Shown here: piece after piece, positions 1 through 8,213 of the stretch
Position numbering within the stretch: the first letter of the stretch is position 1
How the letters are laid out: each line of letters starts with the position of its first letter
Assembly: GCA_020846195.1 (NCBI GenBank)
Contig: JADLEJ010000001.1
Span: 1-63,215 of the forward strand
Source of the DNA: Nitrospira sp.
GTDB taxonomy: Bacteria > Nitrospirota > Nitrospiria > Nitrospirales > Nitrospiraceae
Direction: 5' to 3'
Length of the DNA: 63,215 nucleotides
Translations under genes and position numbers: made by a program
The notes under the pieces: generated by a model
Told to the model about the DNA's origin: nothing
The model's input: the letters and a program-made list of their open reading frames with translations, nothing else
Databases searched by the model: none

Positions 1-99
1 ACCGCCCTCAGCCGCACCATTGAAATCGACCTCCGCCAAATGCTTGGCGAACGGGATCTGCCGGCCCCGCTGACGCCGGTTAATAATATTTTGATGTGA
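1..99 (+). CDS. C-terminal end of an unidentified protein (partial at left edge)
   Basis: An open frame enters from the left edge and ends at a TGA at 97-99. It gives 32 residues ending in LTPVNNILM. No family can be named from so short a tail. The stop overlaps the GTG that opens the next frame by a base or two, so the two genes are probably translationally coupled and in one operon. The partner of an LCIB-type carbonic anhydrase could be an inorganic-carbon transporter, but nothing visible here shows that. Confidence 0.55.
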   Translation, partial: TALSRTIEIDLRQMLGERDLPAPLTPVNNILM

Positions 100-854
100 C
101 GATGATGAACAAAACCGCCGGCCATCTTAAGACCATTCGCCAGCACTACCCCGACGCCCAGAGCACTGCCGACGCGGTCGAGCGCTACCTTGATCTTTTC
201 CAGCGGCGGCTCGGGCTGCGTCCCTCCGACATCTTGCTTGCGGACAGTATCTGCGCCGACGACATCAACTGCATCGAGTATCCGCAGCGGGCCAGCCAGA
301 TGCCCGGCCCATTCAAGCTTGGTGGGCTCGACGGTTTTCCGTTTGCGGGGCTGACCGGGATGGGGGCCTTCGCTGGGCATGTGCCCGATCATGGCGCGGT
401 GTTCATCTATCACGGCCCGCACATCGGGATTACGAAGGAGGGTGTTCTTGGCCAGATCCTGCGCATTGGGCAGTCGGCGCCGAGCGGCTGCTGCGGAGCC
501 TGCCGGGCCGCATTGGCCAAACTGCAAGCCGGGACGATCCGTCCCGGTGAAATCGACGAACTGGACTATCAACAGCATTCTCTTGAACAGATTGTGCTCA
601 CGCATGCTCCGCGCATCCTCAACGCACCCCATCCGCTGAAGGAAGCCACCGAAGTCATCGGAGAGGCGATTGCTTCGCGCATCGACCTCCTGGTCTCACG
701 TACGAAATACAAGGCCAGGTACGTTATTTTGGCGGGAGCTGTCCTGATCAACAGCGATTATGACGTGGGCTCCTTCACGGCACCCAGGCGGCTGATCGTG
801 AAAGATCTACAGACCGGCACGACAGAAGACGTGCTCTCTGTCTACCAGGCATAA
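96..854 (+). CDS. LCIB-like beta-type carbonic anhydrase family protein
   Basis: About 252 residues; start is GTG at 96 or ATG at 102/105, none with a clear Shine-Dalgarno, consistent with coupling to the gene that stops at 99. Recognisable blocks are GHVPDHG (about residues 94-100), HGPHIGIT (106-113) and SGCCGAC (130-136). These match the layout of the limiting-CO2-inducible B/C (LCIB) family, which has a beta-carbonic-anhydrase fold with Cys/His zinc ligands. Expected role is CO2/bicarbonate interconversion in the cytoplasm, which would suit an autotroph. Which Cys and His bind zinc is inferred. Some family members lack activity in vitro, so the enzymatic role is likely but not certain. 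Confidence 0.75.
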   Translation: MTMMNKTAGHLKTIRQHYPDAQSTADAVERYLDLFQRRLGLRPSDILLADSICADDINCIEYPQRASQMPGPFKLGGLDGFPFAGLTGMGAFAGHVPDHGAVFIYHGPHIGITKEGVLGQILRIGQSAPSGCCGACRAALAKLQAGTIRPGEIDELDYQQHSLEQIVLTHAPRILNAPHPLKEATEVIGEAIASRIDLLVSRTKYKARYVILAGAVLINSDYDVGSFTAPRRLIVKDLQTGTTEDVLSVYQA

Positions 855-977
855 CAGCGGTCGAATCTCCGGGTCAGTGAAACTATCTTTGAACAATCGC
901 CTGTCAGTTGACTCTCTTCCCATCTCGCTTATAAATTCCCTCACGCACGACTGCGCCACTTCTGAAAGGAACATCTC

Positions 978-2051
978 ATGCCCACGTTGTTGACTCCGTT
1001 GCAAGTTGGAGAGCTGCTCTTACCGAACCGCATCGTCATGGCGCCGCTCACTCGGGCCAGGGCCGGTGTCACTCACATTCCGAACGACATGATGGTGGCC
1101 TACTACTCCCAACGGGGCTCCAGTGGGCTCATCATGACGGAATGCACCATGGTCGATGCCCATGCTTGCGCCTTTATGGGCGAAGGGGGCATTTACAGCC
1201 CCGCGCATGTCGCCGGCTGGAAGCGTGTCACGGACGCGGTCCATGCCAAGGGCGGCCGCATCTTCATGCAGATCTGGCATCCCGGCCGTGCCGCGCATTC
1301 GGCGTTGAACGACGGTGAGCAACCGGTGTCCAGCAGTGCCGTCGCAATCCGCAATGAGACCACTCAGACTCCGAAGGGCACTGTGCCGTACGAGGTTCCA
1401 CGCGCGCTTCGCATTGAGGAAATCCCCCGGTATGTGGAGATGTTTCGACTCGCCGCTCAGAATGCTCAGCAAGCCGGTTTCGACGGCGTGCAAATTCACG
1501 GTGCCCATGGGTATTTGATCGATAACTTTCTTCGCGACGGCGTCAATGCCCGCACGGATGCCTATGGCGGTTCGATCCCCAATCGCGCCCGCTTTCTGCT
1601 GGAAGTGACCGATGCCGCGATCGGCGTCTGGGGTGCCGGGCGCGTCGCCGTGCGGATCTCGCCGCTAGTCCCTTTCAACGATATGGTCGATAGCCAGCCT
1701 GATGCGCTGGTGACGTATGTGGCGCAAGAGTTGGCCCGGCGTCGCATCGCCTTCCTGGAAATGCGACACAGCGATCATGCGTTGCCCGATGAGCAGGCCA
1801 TCCTTGCCATCGCCCGCCGGAATTTTCAAGGCGTGCTGATGAGCAACGGCAGCCACACACGAACGACTGGGGAATCGACGGTGGCGAGCGGCGCGGCGGA
1901 TGCGATTGTGTATGGGAGGCCGTACATCGCGAATCCGGATCTGGTCGAACGCTTCGTGAAGCAGGCGCCGTTGAATGAGGTCAATTACCAGCGGCTCTAT
2001 GGAGGAGGCCCCGATGGCTATAGCGACTATCCTTCTCTCGCTATGCACTGA
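978..2051 (+). CDS. Old yellow enzyme family alkene reductase (NemA-like)
   Basis: 357 residues, the usual length for an FMN-dependent ene-reductase. The ATG at 978 follows GAAAGGA. The MAPLTRAR segment (21-28) is the FMN-binding start of the TIM barrel. H174-G-A-H177 in the stretch IHGAHGYLIDNFLRDGVN holds the substrate-binding His pair, and DAYGGS follows as in the family. Expected reaction is NAD(P)H-dependent reduction of activated C=C bonds (N-ethylmaleimide, enones, nitro-esters) in the cytoplasm. It is convergent with the hydrolase at 2166 and separated from it by a strong hairpin. With the downstream glyoxalase and alcohol dehydrogenase it suggests electrophile detoxification. Confidence 0.9.
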   Translation: MPTLLTPLQVGELLLPNRIVMAPLTRARAGVTHIPNDMMVAYYSQRGSSGLIMTECTMVDAHACAFMGEGGIYSPAHVAGWKRVTDAVHAKGGRIFMQIWHPGRAAHSALNDGEQPVSSSAVAIRNETTQTPKGTVPYEVPRALRIEEIPRYVEMFRLAAQNAQQAGFDGVQIHGAHGYLIDNFLRDGVNARTDAYGGSIPNRARFLLEVTDAAIGVWGAGRVAVRISPLVPFNDMVDSQPDALVTYVAQELARRRIAFLEMRHSDHALPDEQAILAIARRNFQGVLMSNGSHTRTTGESTVASGAADAIVYGRPYIANPDLVERFVKQAPLNEVNYQRLYGGGPDGYSDYPSLAMH

Positions 2052-2115
2052 GCCCCGGCCAGCGGTTCTTCTTTGCCGGTGTCTCCTTGCCAAGGGAGTA
2101 GGGGAATGCTTTAAC

Positions 2116-2149
2116 GGCGGAGGCTCCCAATCCAAAGGGAGCCTCCGCC
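2116..2149. terminator. Bidirectional hairpin terminator
   Basis: A perfect 13-bp inverted repeat (GGCGGAGGCTCCC, 2116-2128, with its complement at 2137-2149) closes an 8-base loop. It lies between two convergent stop codons at 2051 and 2166, the expected place for a shared terminator. There is no long T run on either strand, so it may be Rho-assisted. Confidence 0.75.
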
Positions 2150-2165
2150 ATCGCGACTCGCAGGA

Positions 2166-3137
2166 CTACTTCATGTGCTTTGCGAAGAAGGCGAGAATTT
2201 TCTCAGGGTGCCGTCCGAAGTAGTTATAGCCATCCCTGAATCGGTGGGTCGTATCCTCAACCCAGATCATTTCCTTTTCCTTGCTCCCGAGCATGTCGAA
2301 CGTTTTCTGCCCGTCTTCCGGGTTCTTCGTCCAGGCGTCGTTCCGCACCTGAAGCGACAAGTTGGGCATGGTGACCTTCGACGCGTAGAGCTGCCCGGTC
2401 ATATCGGCAGCCGGAAAGCCGCCCAGCTTCAGCAGTTCCAGATCGATGAGCTCTTGATACTGCGACACCTTCAGCAACTCCGAGAACGCCTGAAAGATCG
2501 CTGTCATCGAAGGGACCAGTGGGCTGAACATGCACGTGACGTTGGTGAAGAGTTCCGGGCGCTTGGCGATGGCACTGTACTGCGAGATGCCGCCCATGCA
2601 TTGGCTGTAGAGCCCGACGGTCATTTTGCTGAGCCGTGGATGATTGTCCACATACTGTTTGACGCCCACGCAGTCTCGCCATTCCCATTGACCGATCCCG
2701 CAGACGCCATTGTTGGCGGCGCCGCTGTTGCCGTGATTGCGGATGTCGTAGGTGAGCACGTTGTACCCGGCATCGGTCAGATGCTTGTACTGGATGACGA
2801 AGTCGATCTCGACGGCTTCGAAGTTGCTCCAGGGCTCGCCGAAGTGGCCGGGAAAGCCCGCGCGGCACATCGGGAGGGCGTGATTGAAAATGATGAGCTT
2901 ATTGCTCTCGCCGCCCTTGGCCGGGATATACCACGCCTCAAGTGGCGTGCCGTCATCCGAGGGGATCGTCAGGTCTCGCCACCCTTTCAAGTCGTAGTCC
3001 TCCGGTGTCTTGAAGAGGAAACTGCGTGGCGTCTTGACGATGTTGGCCATTCCCTTGACCTTCGCATAGTCTTCTGGGGAAATGGTTTTGAGCTGTTCCA
3101 AGGCCTTGTCCATTCTCTCTTTGGGTATTCTCCCCAT
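2166..3137 (-). CDS. Alpha/beta hydrolase with a cysteine at the nucleophile elbow
   Basis: 323 residues; ATG at 3137 follows AGGAGGT. The central part has the alpha/beta-hydrolase pattern: IIFNHALPM oxyanion region near 83-91, TYDIRNHGNSG near 129-139, and an elbow GLYSQCMGG at 175-183. At the elbow the position flanked at +2 by Gly is C180, not Ser, which recalls the GxCxGG elbow of dienelactone hydrolases; S178 is two residues earlier. A late TTHRF (about 299-303) offers the catalytic His. No signal peptide, so cytoplasmic. The N-terminal 45 residues are a helical extension. Substrate unknown. Same strand as the glyoxalase and alcohol dehydrogenase upstream, with gaps of about 100 bp. Confidence 0.75.
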   Translation of the reverse strand: MGRIPKERMDKALEQLKTISPEDYAKVKGMANIVKTPRSFLFKTPEDYDLKGWRDLTIPSDDGTPLEAWYIPAKGGESNKLIIFNHALPMCRAGFPGHFGEPWSNFEAVEIDFVIQYKHLTDAGYNVLTYDIRNHGNSGAANNGVCGIGQWEWRDCVGVKQYVDNHPRLSKMTVGLYSQCMGGISQYSAIAKRPELFTNVTCMFSPLVPSMTAIFQAFSELLKVSQYQELIDLELLKLGGFPAADMTGQLYASKVTMPNLSLQVRNDAWTKNPEDGQKTFDMLGSKEKEMIWVEDTTHRFRDGYNYFGRHPEKILAFFAKHMK

Positions 3138-3236
3138 CCTGGCACCTCCTGTTGATAGTGGCTATTCGTGTGCGCGGCTCGATCCGCACACACGATGAGA
3201 TGATCCAACAATTGTTCAGCTGTCAGGTGATGGTCC

Positions 3237-4109
3237 TCAGCCCTGGCCGACTTCTTTCAGGAGCGCCTTGGCTGCTGCCTTGCCGACATTGTTGGAGGCA
3301 AAGGGGCTGTCGCCGGTGATGAGCTTTCTATCCTGATGCGTTTGGCCGGTGATGTCGCTGTTGAGAATTTCCACACCGAGCTCCTTCAGTTTCTCGCCGA
3401 TGAACCAGGGCAGCGCGCCTGGCATGTACCCGATCTCAGGCGTCTTCTTGTCGATGGCGTCGGGGAAGACGCAAATCTTGTATCCCTTGAACATGTAGTC
3501 GTTCTTCGACTCGCCAACCGCCGCCGCCAACAACGAGGCCGGGCCATGGCAGAGCGAAATAATATGCTTGTCCTTCTTCATCGCCCACTTGAGGACGGCC
3601 TTGACGTCTAGGCTCTGCGGAATGCCGACTAAGGCGCCGTGGCCGCCGGGGATAAACACGCCGATATAATCTGAGTTGTCGCCGAGGCGCTTTTCGATCA
3701 CGTCGGACAACTTGAGCGGGCTTTTTAGTTTAGCGAGATATTTGTGATAGATGCTCTGAACCGCCTCGTCTTCCTTGGGCAGTGCCCAGAGTTCCAACTT
3801 GACGGGGTTTCCCGACAGCGTGGCGATGTCGAAGTCGAACCCGGCTTTGTGCAGGTGATACATCGGCAATAACATCTCGACGGGATGGTTGCCGGTCGAG
3901 AACATCGTGCCGTTTTGCATGAGCAGATACCGTTCATCAGTGGCGACGACCAGCACCTTCCATCGGCCCCCCCGGTAGGCATTGGGGTAGTCCGTGCCGT
4001 CCAGATCGGATTTGGTCGACGTGAATTTTCCCAAAGAGTAAGCGGAGGGGAAGAAGGCGTTCTCTTCAGCCTGGTCGGGAGTGGGTTGCTTGTCGAGTTG
4101 TTCAGTCAT
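3237..4109 (-). CDS. hchA: Hsp31-type glyoxalase III / protein deglycase (DJ-1/PfpI family)
   Basis: 290 residues from the ATG at 4109, chosen because AAGGAAGG stands about 8 bases before it; the frame is open 16 codons further upstream without a better site. The protein follows E. coli HchA along its length. The nucleophile elbow [10 protein letters not shown] gives C187-H188, HPVEMLLP gives E78 as the expected catalytic Glu, and [11 protein letters not shown] is the DJ-1 glycine-rich loop. Known members convert methylglyoxal to lactate without cofactor and have chaperone and disputed deglycase activities. Location is cytoplasmic. It sits between a hydrolase and an aldehyde-reducing alcohol dehydrogenase, both on the same strand. 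Confidence 0.88.
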   Translation of the reverse strand: MTEQLDKQPTPDQAEENAFFPSAYSLGKFTSTKSDLDGTDYPNAYRGGRWKVLVVATDERYLLMQNGTMFSTGNHPVEMLLPMYHLHKAGFDFDIATLSGNPVKLELWALPKEDEAVQSIYHKYLAKLKSPLKLSDVIEKRLGDNSDYIGVFIPGGHGALVGIPQSLDVKAVLKWAMKKDKHIISLCHGPASLLAAAVGESKNDYMFKGYKICVFPDAIDKKTPEIGYMPGALPWFIGEKLKELGVEILNSDITGQTHQDRKLITGDSPFASNNVGKAAAKALLKEVGQG

Positions 4110-4203
4110 TGCAGTAACCTTCCTTTGTTCATGTGTTCCTGCGGCGCTCTCAGTCAACCTAACTGGCTATCTATAAATGGATCGATAAGAACGATCTCGT
4201 CTC

Positions 4204-5259
4204 TTACGCTTTGATCGACGCCATGTCGATGGAGAAGCGGTACTTCACATCGGATTTAAGCAGGCGGTCGTAGGCCTCATTCACTTTCTGAATCGGAATG
4301 ACTTCGACATCGGAGGTGAGGTTGTGCGTTCCGCAGAAGTCGAGCATCTCCTGCGTTTCGGCAATGCCCCCGATGATCGATCCGGATAAACTTCGCCGAC
4401 CCATGAGGAGCGAGAAGGCTCGTACGGCGAGCGGCTTCTCTGGCGCGCCGACGAGCGTGAGGGTGCCGTCGCGGCTCAGGAGGCTGAGATAGGCGTCGAT
4501 GTCGTGATCGGCGGAGACCGCGTCCAGAATGAAATCGAAGCTGCCGGTGTGCTTGCTCATTTCGTTGGCCTGGCGGGAGACGACGACTTCGTCAGCTCCC
4601 AAGCGGAGCGCATCGTCTTTCTTGTTGGGCGACGTGGTAAAGACCACCACGTGGGCGCCGAGCGCATGGGCAAACTTCACTGCCATATGGCCCAGTCCTC
4701 CAAGCCCGACCACGCCGATCTTTTTTCCTTTGCTCACTCCCCAATGCCGCATGGGCGAGTAGGTGGTGATGCCGGCGCAAAGCAGGGGAGCGGTTCCAGC
4801 TAGATCGAGATTGGCTGGCACGCGCAGCGCGAATCGCTCATCGACGACGATGCTGTCGGAGTAGCCGCCATAGGTCACGCCTCCCAGGTGCTTGTCCGGC
4901 GAGTTGTAGGTGAAGACCCCGTTTGGGCAAAACTGCTCGAATCCATCGGCGCACTCGCGGCAGGTGCGATCGGAATCGACCATGCATCCGACTGCGGCGA
5001 GATCGCCGGGCTTGAATTTCGTGACTCCAGATCCGACGACGGTCACACGCCCCACGATCTCGTGCCCCGGCACGCAGGGGTAGGTGGTGGGCATGACGCT
5101 TTTCCATTCATTGCGGACCGTATGGAGATCAGAGTGGCAGATGCCGGAGAACAGGATGTCGATCCGCACGTCGTGTTCGAGCGGATCGCGGCGCGAGATG
5201 GTTGCGGGCGCTAGCGATGAGGTTGCAGTGGCGGCGGAATAGGCCTTTGCGTTGTACAT
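4204..5259 (-). CDS. Zinc-dependent NAD(P) alcohol dehydrogenase (YahK/CAD-type) with altered structural zinc site
   Basis: 351 residues; ATG at 5259 follows GGAGGATC. Catalytic zinc ligands are visible as C41-H42 (GICHSD) and H66-E67 (GHE), and GVVGLGGLGHMAVKFA is the Rossmann nucleotide loop. The protein resembles broad aldehyde reductases of the YahK/cinnamyl-alcohol-dehydrogenase group. Oddity: the lobe that normally has four structural-zinc cysteines reads VDSDRTCRECADGFEQFC. D97 stands where the first Cys is expected; C100, C103 and C111 remain. Divergent from an AraC regulator 219 bp away, which is the likely controller. Expected role is NADPH-dependent reduction of toxic aldehydes. 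Confidence 0.88.
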   Translation of the reverse strand: MYNAKAYSAATATSSLAPATISRRDPLEHDVRIDILFSGICHSDLHTVRNEWKSVMPTTYPCVPGHEIVGRVTVVGSGVTKFKPGDLAAVGCMVDSDRTCRECADGFEQFCPNGVFTYNSPDKHLGGVTYGGYSDSIVVDERFALRVPANLDLAGTAPLLCAGITTYSPMRHWGVSKGKKIGVVGLGGLGHMAVKFAHALGAHVVVFTTSPNKKDDALRLGADEVVVSRQANEMSKHTGSFDFILDAVSADHDIDAYLSLLSRDGTLTLVGAPEKPLAVRAFSLLMGRRSLSGSIIGGIAETQEMLDFCGTHNLTSDVEVIPIQKVNEAYDRLLKSDVKYRFSIDMASIKA

Positions 5260-5478
5260 GGATTGATCCTCCTCGATAAAGAACAGTGTTCAGGACACGC
5301 ACGTTCGGAGTATACCCACGGAACAACGGCAGACTAATAGACTGATCGTGCTCATTTCTTGCCTAATCGTCCGAGTCGGTCTGGCAATGGGTTGATCGGG
5401 TAAAAAGAGAACGAGTACTATTGCAGCGTGATTTCACCATATGAATCGACGATCAAGAAACGAGTGGAGAGCGATCGC
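5260..5478. promoter_or_regulatory. Divergent promoter region between alcohol dehydrogenase and AraC regulator
   Basis: 219 bp separate the two divergent starts. The region is less GC-rich than its surroundings and must carry both promoters. A possible short dyad TTGCC (5359-5363) / GGCAA (5383-5387) is present, but the arms are only 5 bp. AraC-family regulators usually bind asymmetric direct sites, so no operator is claimed. Confidence 0.4.
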
Positions 5479-6372
5479 ATGGTAGGCACGCTTGAGGCAT
5501 TGGCGAAGAGTCTTACCCGATGGACCGAGCAGGGCGATCGACTGACGACCGCCATTCCGGGCTTATCGTTGTTTCGGCGGGATGCGGTGACTCCGCCGGC
5601 GACCTACCTGTATGAGCAGAGTATTTGCCTGATCGCGCAGGGAGCCAAGCGAGTCGTGGTCGGCGGCGACACCTATGTGTACGATCACCGGCATTTCTTG
5701 ATCACCTCGGTGGATCTTCCCGCAGTCTGCGACATTCTTTCCGCGAGCCGGGAGAGGCCGTATCTGGGGCTTCTCTTGAAGATCGACCAGCACGAGATGT
5801 CTCAGTTGATGGCGGACCATCATCTGCCTCCGCCGCGCGCGCAGCAATCCAGTCGCGGCATGGCCGTCGGCGAGGTTACGGCTCCGCTGCTTGAGGCCTT
5901 TCACCGGCTGCTCAGCCTCCTTGACGAACCGAAGGACATTCCGATTCTCTCGCCGATCATCCAGCGGGAAATCGTGTATCGCCTGCTGATGGGCGATCAA
6001 GGCGCGCATCTGCGCCAGATGGCGCTGGCGGGAAGCCAGAGCCGGCAGATCGCGCAGGTCATTCACTGGTTGAAAGAAAATTACACCAAGCCGTTTCGCA
6101 TCGAGGAACTGGCAGGCCGCGCCAGCATGAGCGCCTCCACCTTTCACCATCATTTCAGAACGGTGACGGCGATGAGTCCATTGCAGTACCAGAAATGGCT
6201 GCGGCTGAACGAAGCGCGGCGGTTGATGCTCACGGAACGGCTGGATGCCACCACCGCCGCATTTCAGGTCGGGTATGAAAGCCCCTCGCAATTCAGCCGG
6301 GAATACAGCCGCTCGTTCGGCGCGCCGCCGTTGCGCGATATCGAGCGGCTGCGAAACCAGGCGGCGAGTTGA
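5479..6372 (+). CDS. AraC family transcriptional regulator with N-terminal AraC_N cupin domain
   Basis: 297 residues from the ATG at 5479, preceded by GGAGAG; an in-frame GTG at 5428 is possible but has no ribosome site. The first half (about 20-165) is the AraC_N cupin-like effector domain (LFRRDAVTPPATYLYEQSICLIAQGAKRV). The last 100 residues hold the two helix-turn-helix motifs, ending in the typical VGYESPSQFSREYSRSFG. Relatives of this two-domain type often sit beside and activate alcohol dehydrogenase or aldehyde reductase genes (YqhC regulates yqhD). By position it should control the divergent 4204-5259 gene and perhaps hchA and the hydrolase. The inducer is unknown. Confidence 0.88.
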   Translation: MVGTLEALAKSLTRWTEQGDRLTTAIPGLSLFRRDAVTPPATYLYEQSICLIAQGAKRVVVGGDTYVYDHRHFLITSVDLPAVCDILSASRERPYLGLLLKIDQHEMSQLMADHHLPPPRAQQSSRGMAVGEVTAPLLEAFHRLLSLLDEPKDIPILSPIIQREIVYRLLMGDQGAHLRQMALAGSQSRQIAQVIHWLKENYTKPFRIEELAGRASMSASTFHHHFRTVTAMSPLQYQKWLRLNEARRLMLTERLDATTAAFQVGYESPSQFSREYSRSFGAPPLRDIERLRNQAAS

Positions 6373-6464
6373 CCGCTGCGCCAGTTCTTGGGTTGCGAGG
6401 CCCAGGGACGTTGCAGAGATCCCCGTGGCCTCGCTGTTTTTTCCGATCTCATTGAGCCTGTGGG

Positions 6465-7316
6465 TTACCCACCGAAGTGCCCGGCTTGGTAATCGGCATA
6501 GGCCTCTTCGATTTGCCGCTCCGTGTTCATGACGAACGGCCCGTAGGCGACCACCGGTTCATGCAACGGCTCTCCGGCAAACAGAAGCGCCCGCAGCGGC
6601 GTGGTTGCAGTCACGCTCACGGTCGTAGGACTGCCGGCCGGCGTTCGCTCCAACCAGAGCGTCTGGTGGCTGCCGGCGGCAACGCCGTCGCGCCCAAACT
6701 GTCCCTCGCCGTCAATGACGTAGATGAAGCCGTTGTACGAGCCCGGCAACTCTTGGGTGATCGTGGCGCCTGCGTCCAGCCGCAATTCGACCATGGTCAC
6801 CGGAACATGATTGAGTGCCGGACCTTGAACCTCTCCCGACGTTCCGGAGAATACCCGCACGTCTGCTCCCGGCTCGTGGCGGACCGGCATGCGGTCTCCG
6901 CGCAGATCTTGATACCGGGAGGGCGTCAATTTGTCAGTCGCGGAGAGATTCAGCCACAGTTGCAAGACATGCACGGACTTGTCATCAATGGGGTCTTCCA
7001 GATGTTCGACGCCGCCTCCGGCGGTCATCCATTGGGCGTCTCCAGAGGTCAGCACGCCGTGTCCACCGCGGCTGTCTTGATGTCTCAGCGAGCCGTCGAG
7101 AATATAGGTGATCGTCTCGATGCCCCGGTGCGGATGCGGCCCGAAGGCGCCTTTCTTGAACCGGTCGTTCATCATGGACAGAAATGGATCGTGCGCCGCC
7201 CAATTGCCGGGCGGAATGGCGGCTCCGGCCTGACGAATCGAATCGTCATGCATGGGGACGAGATCGGTCACTTCGGCAATGCCACGGGCACGCGGTAATG
7301 GAGAAGGGTTTGTCAT
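6465..7316 (-). CDS. Pirin family protein (bicupin)
   Basis: 283 residues from the ATG at 7316, preceded by AGAGAGG; a further 23 open codons upstream lack a site. The N-terminal cupin carries PHPHRGIETITYILDG with the metal-binding His pair, RHQDS with the next His and GGVEH before the Glu. The second cupin fills the C-terminal half, ending in the pirin-type 'FAGEPLHEPVVAYGPFVMN' block. Some bacterial pirins are quercetin 2,3-dioxygenases, others are redox sensors; sequence alone does not decide. Convergent with the AraC gene, ending about 90 bp from it. Fits the stress-response neighbourhood. Confidence 0.88.
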   Translation of the reverse strand: MTNPSPLPRARGIAEVTDLVPMHDDSIRQAGAAIPPGNWAAHDPFLSMMNDRFKKGAFGPHPHRGIETITYILDGSLRHQDSRGGHGVLTSGDAQWMTAGGGVEHLEDPIDDKSVHVLQLWLNLSATDKLTPSRYQDLRGDRMPVRHEPGADVRVFSGTSGEVQGPALNHVPVTMVELRLDAGATITQELPGSYNGFIYVIDGEGQFGRDGVAAGSHQTLWLERTPAGSPTTVSVTATTPLRALLFAGEPLHEPVVAYGPFVMNTERQIEEAYADYQAGHFGG

Positions 7317-7532
7317 GGCGGTACCTCTCTTTCTAGAGCGACGTCTGTTGAGTAGTGAGGTAGCCACGGTAGGCGTCCTGGTCAAGGGGAGAGCGGTTCA
7401 GTGGAGGGCGTCTGCCTGAGTGTTCCGCCGCGCTTTGTTCCTATCCGGTGCGGCCGGTGCTATATAGTGCGCCGTAGCGTCCGGTTCAATCCCTGAGGGA
7501 TTGTCATGATGGCCTTACAAGGAGGATGTCGT

Positions 7533-8087
7533 ATGCATGCTCATACCAATAGCTGGTGGCGTCGGTTCGGGTGGATGTGTCTGGCGTTGTCGTTCGCGAT
7601 GGGGCTCAGTGTCTCGTCGCCTGCTGGGGCATCGGCTGAAGAGGTGACCCTGTCAGCCGAGACGTTCGGCTGCATTCTCGACTGGCCGAAGGTCCGGAAC
7701 ACGCGGTTCAAACATGCCGATCCGGAACAGTTGAAGGAGGCGATGCACATCTTTCGGGACAGCGTGCCTGATCAGGAGTATCCCGTCGGGACCATTCTCC
7801 AGCTCGTTCCATTCGAAGCCATGGTCAAGCATCCGCGCGAGAAGTTTCCCAAGACCAACGGGTGGGAATTCTTTTCCCTCGATGTCTCGAAAGAGGGGAC
7901 TACGATTAAAGATCGCGGCGACAACGTCGTCAATGCGTCGCAGGGCGTGACCTGCTTGAGCTGCCATCAGCCAGCGGCGAAGTACGACTTTGTGTGCGAG
8001 AAGGGGCACGGCTGCGCGCCGATTCCCTTCGACGATCAGAAGATCGCGGCAATTCAGCGGTCGGACGCGCGTTGCGGGCGGCCGTAA
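7533..8087 (+). CDS. Periplasmic P460-like single-heme cytochrome
   Basis: 184 residues from the ATG at 7533, chosen for the GGAGG 7 bases upstream. A signal peptide (Arg-rich n-region, hydrophobic core, cleavage near SPAGASA-EE) sends it to the periplasm. One c-type heme motif, CLSCH, lies near the C-terminus and is followed by QPAAKYDFV. That spacing matches the CxxCHxxAxxxDxV tail of cytochrome P460 and related proteins. Two further Cys (CEKGHGC) follow, which is unusual. P460 enzymes oxidise hydroxylamine or NO; whether this one has the Lys cross-link cannot be told. Upstream (7461-7470) is a TATATA-containing stretch that could be a -10 region. Confidence 0.65.
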   Translation: MHAHTNSWWRRFGWMCLALSFAMGLSVSSPAGASAEEVTLSAETFGCILDWPKVRNTRFKHADPEQLKEAMHIFRDSVPDQEYPVGTILQLVPFEAMVKHPREKFPKTNGWEFFSLDVSKEGTTIKDRGDNVVNASQGVTCLSCHQPAAKYDFVCEKGHGCAPIPFDDQKIAAIQRSDARCGRP

Positions 8088-8187
8088 CTCTGCGCCGTTG
8101 GAGATGATCCATTGGGTGAGTCTCGCGATCAAGGCGTTCGGCGGCTGACCGGTTTGCTTGATGTAGCGAGGGGCGGCAATCGTCCGG

Positions 8188-8213
8188 AGCGGCTGTCCGC
8201 GCGGACAGCCGCT
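8188..8213. terminator. 26-bp perfect palindrome, terminator-like
   Basis: The arm AGCGGCTGTCCGC (8188-8200) is followed at once by its exact complement (8201-8213). It overlaps the stop codon of the NhaA fusion gene on the minus strand (8212-8214) and lies downstream of the plus-strand heme gene. A bidirectional terminator is the simplest reading. As a perfect 26-bp palindrome without loop it could also be a protein-binding site. Confidence 0.55.

Noticed and set aside
2175..3155. 326-codon open frame antisense to the alpha/beta hydrolase
   Set aside because: Full overlap with a gene that has a strong start and family motifs; no recognisable domain.
7487..7503. Possible tRNA T-arm (GGTTCAATCC) near 7484
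   Set aside because: Only a short CAATCCC/GGGATTG hairpin; no acceptor stem, D-arm or anticodon arm can be built around it.
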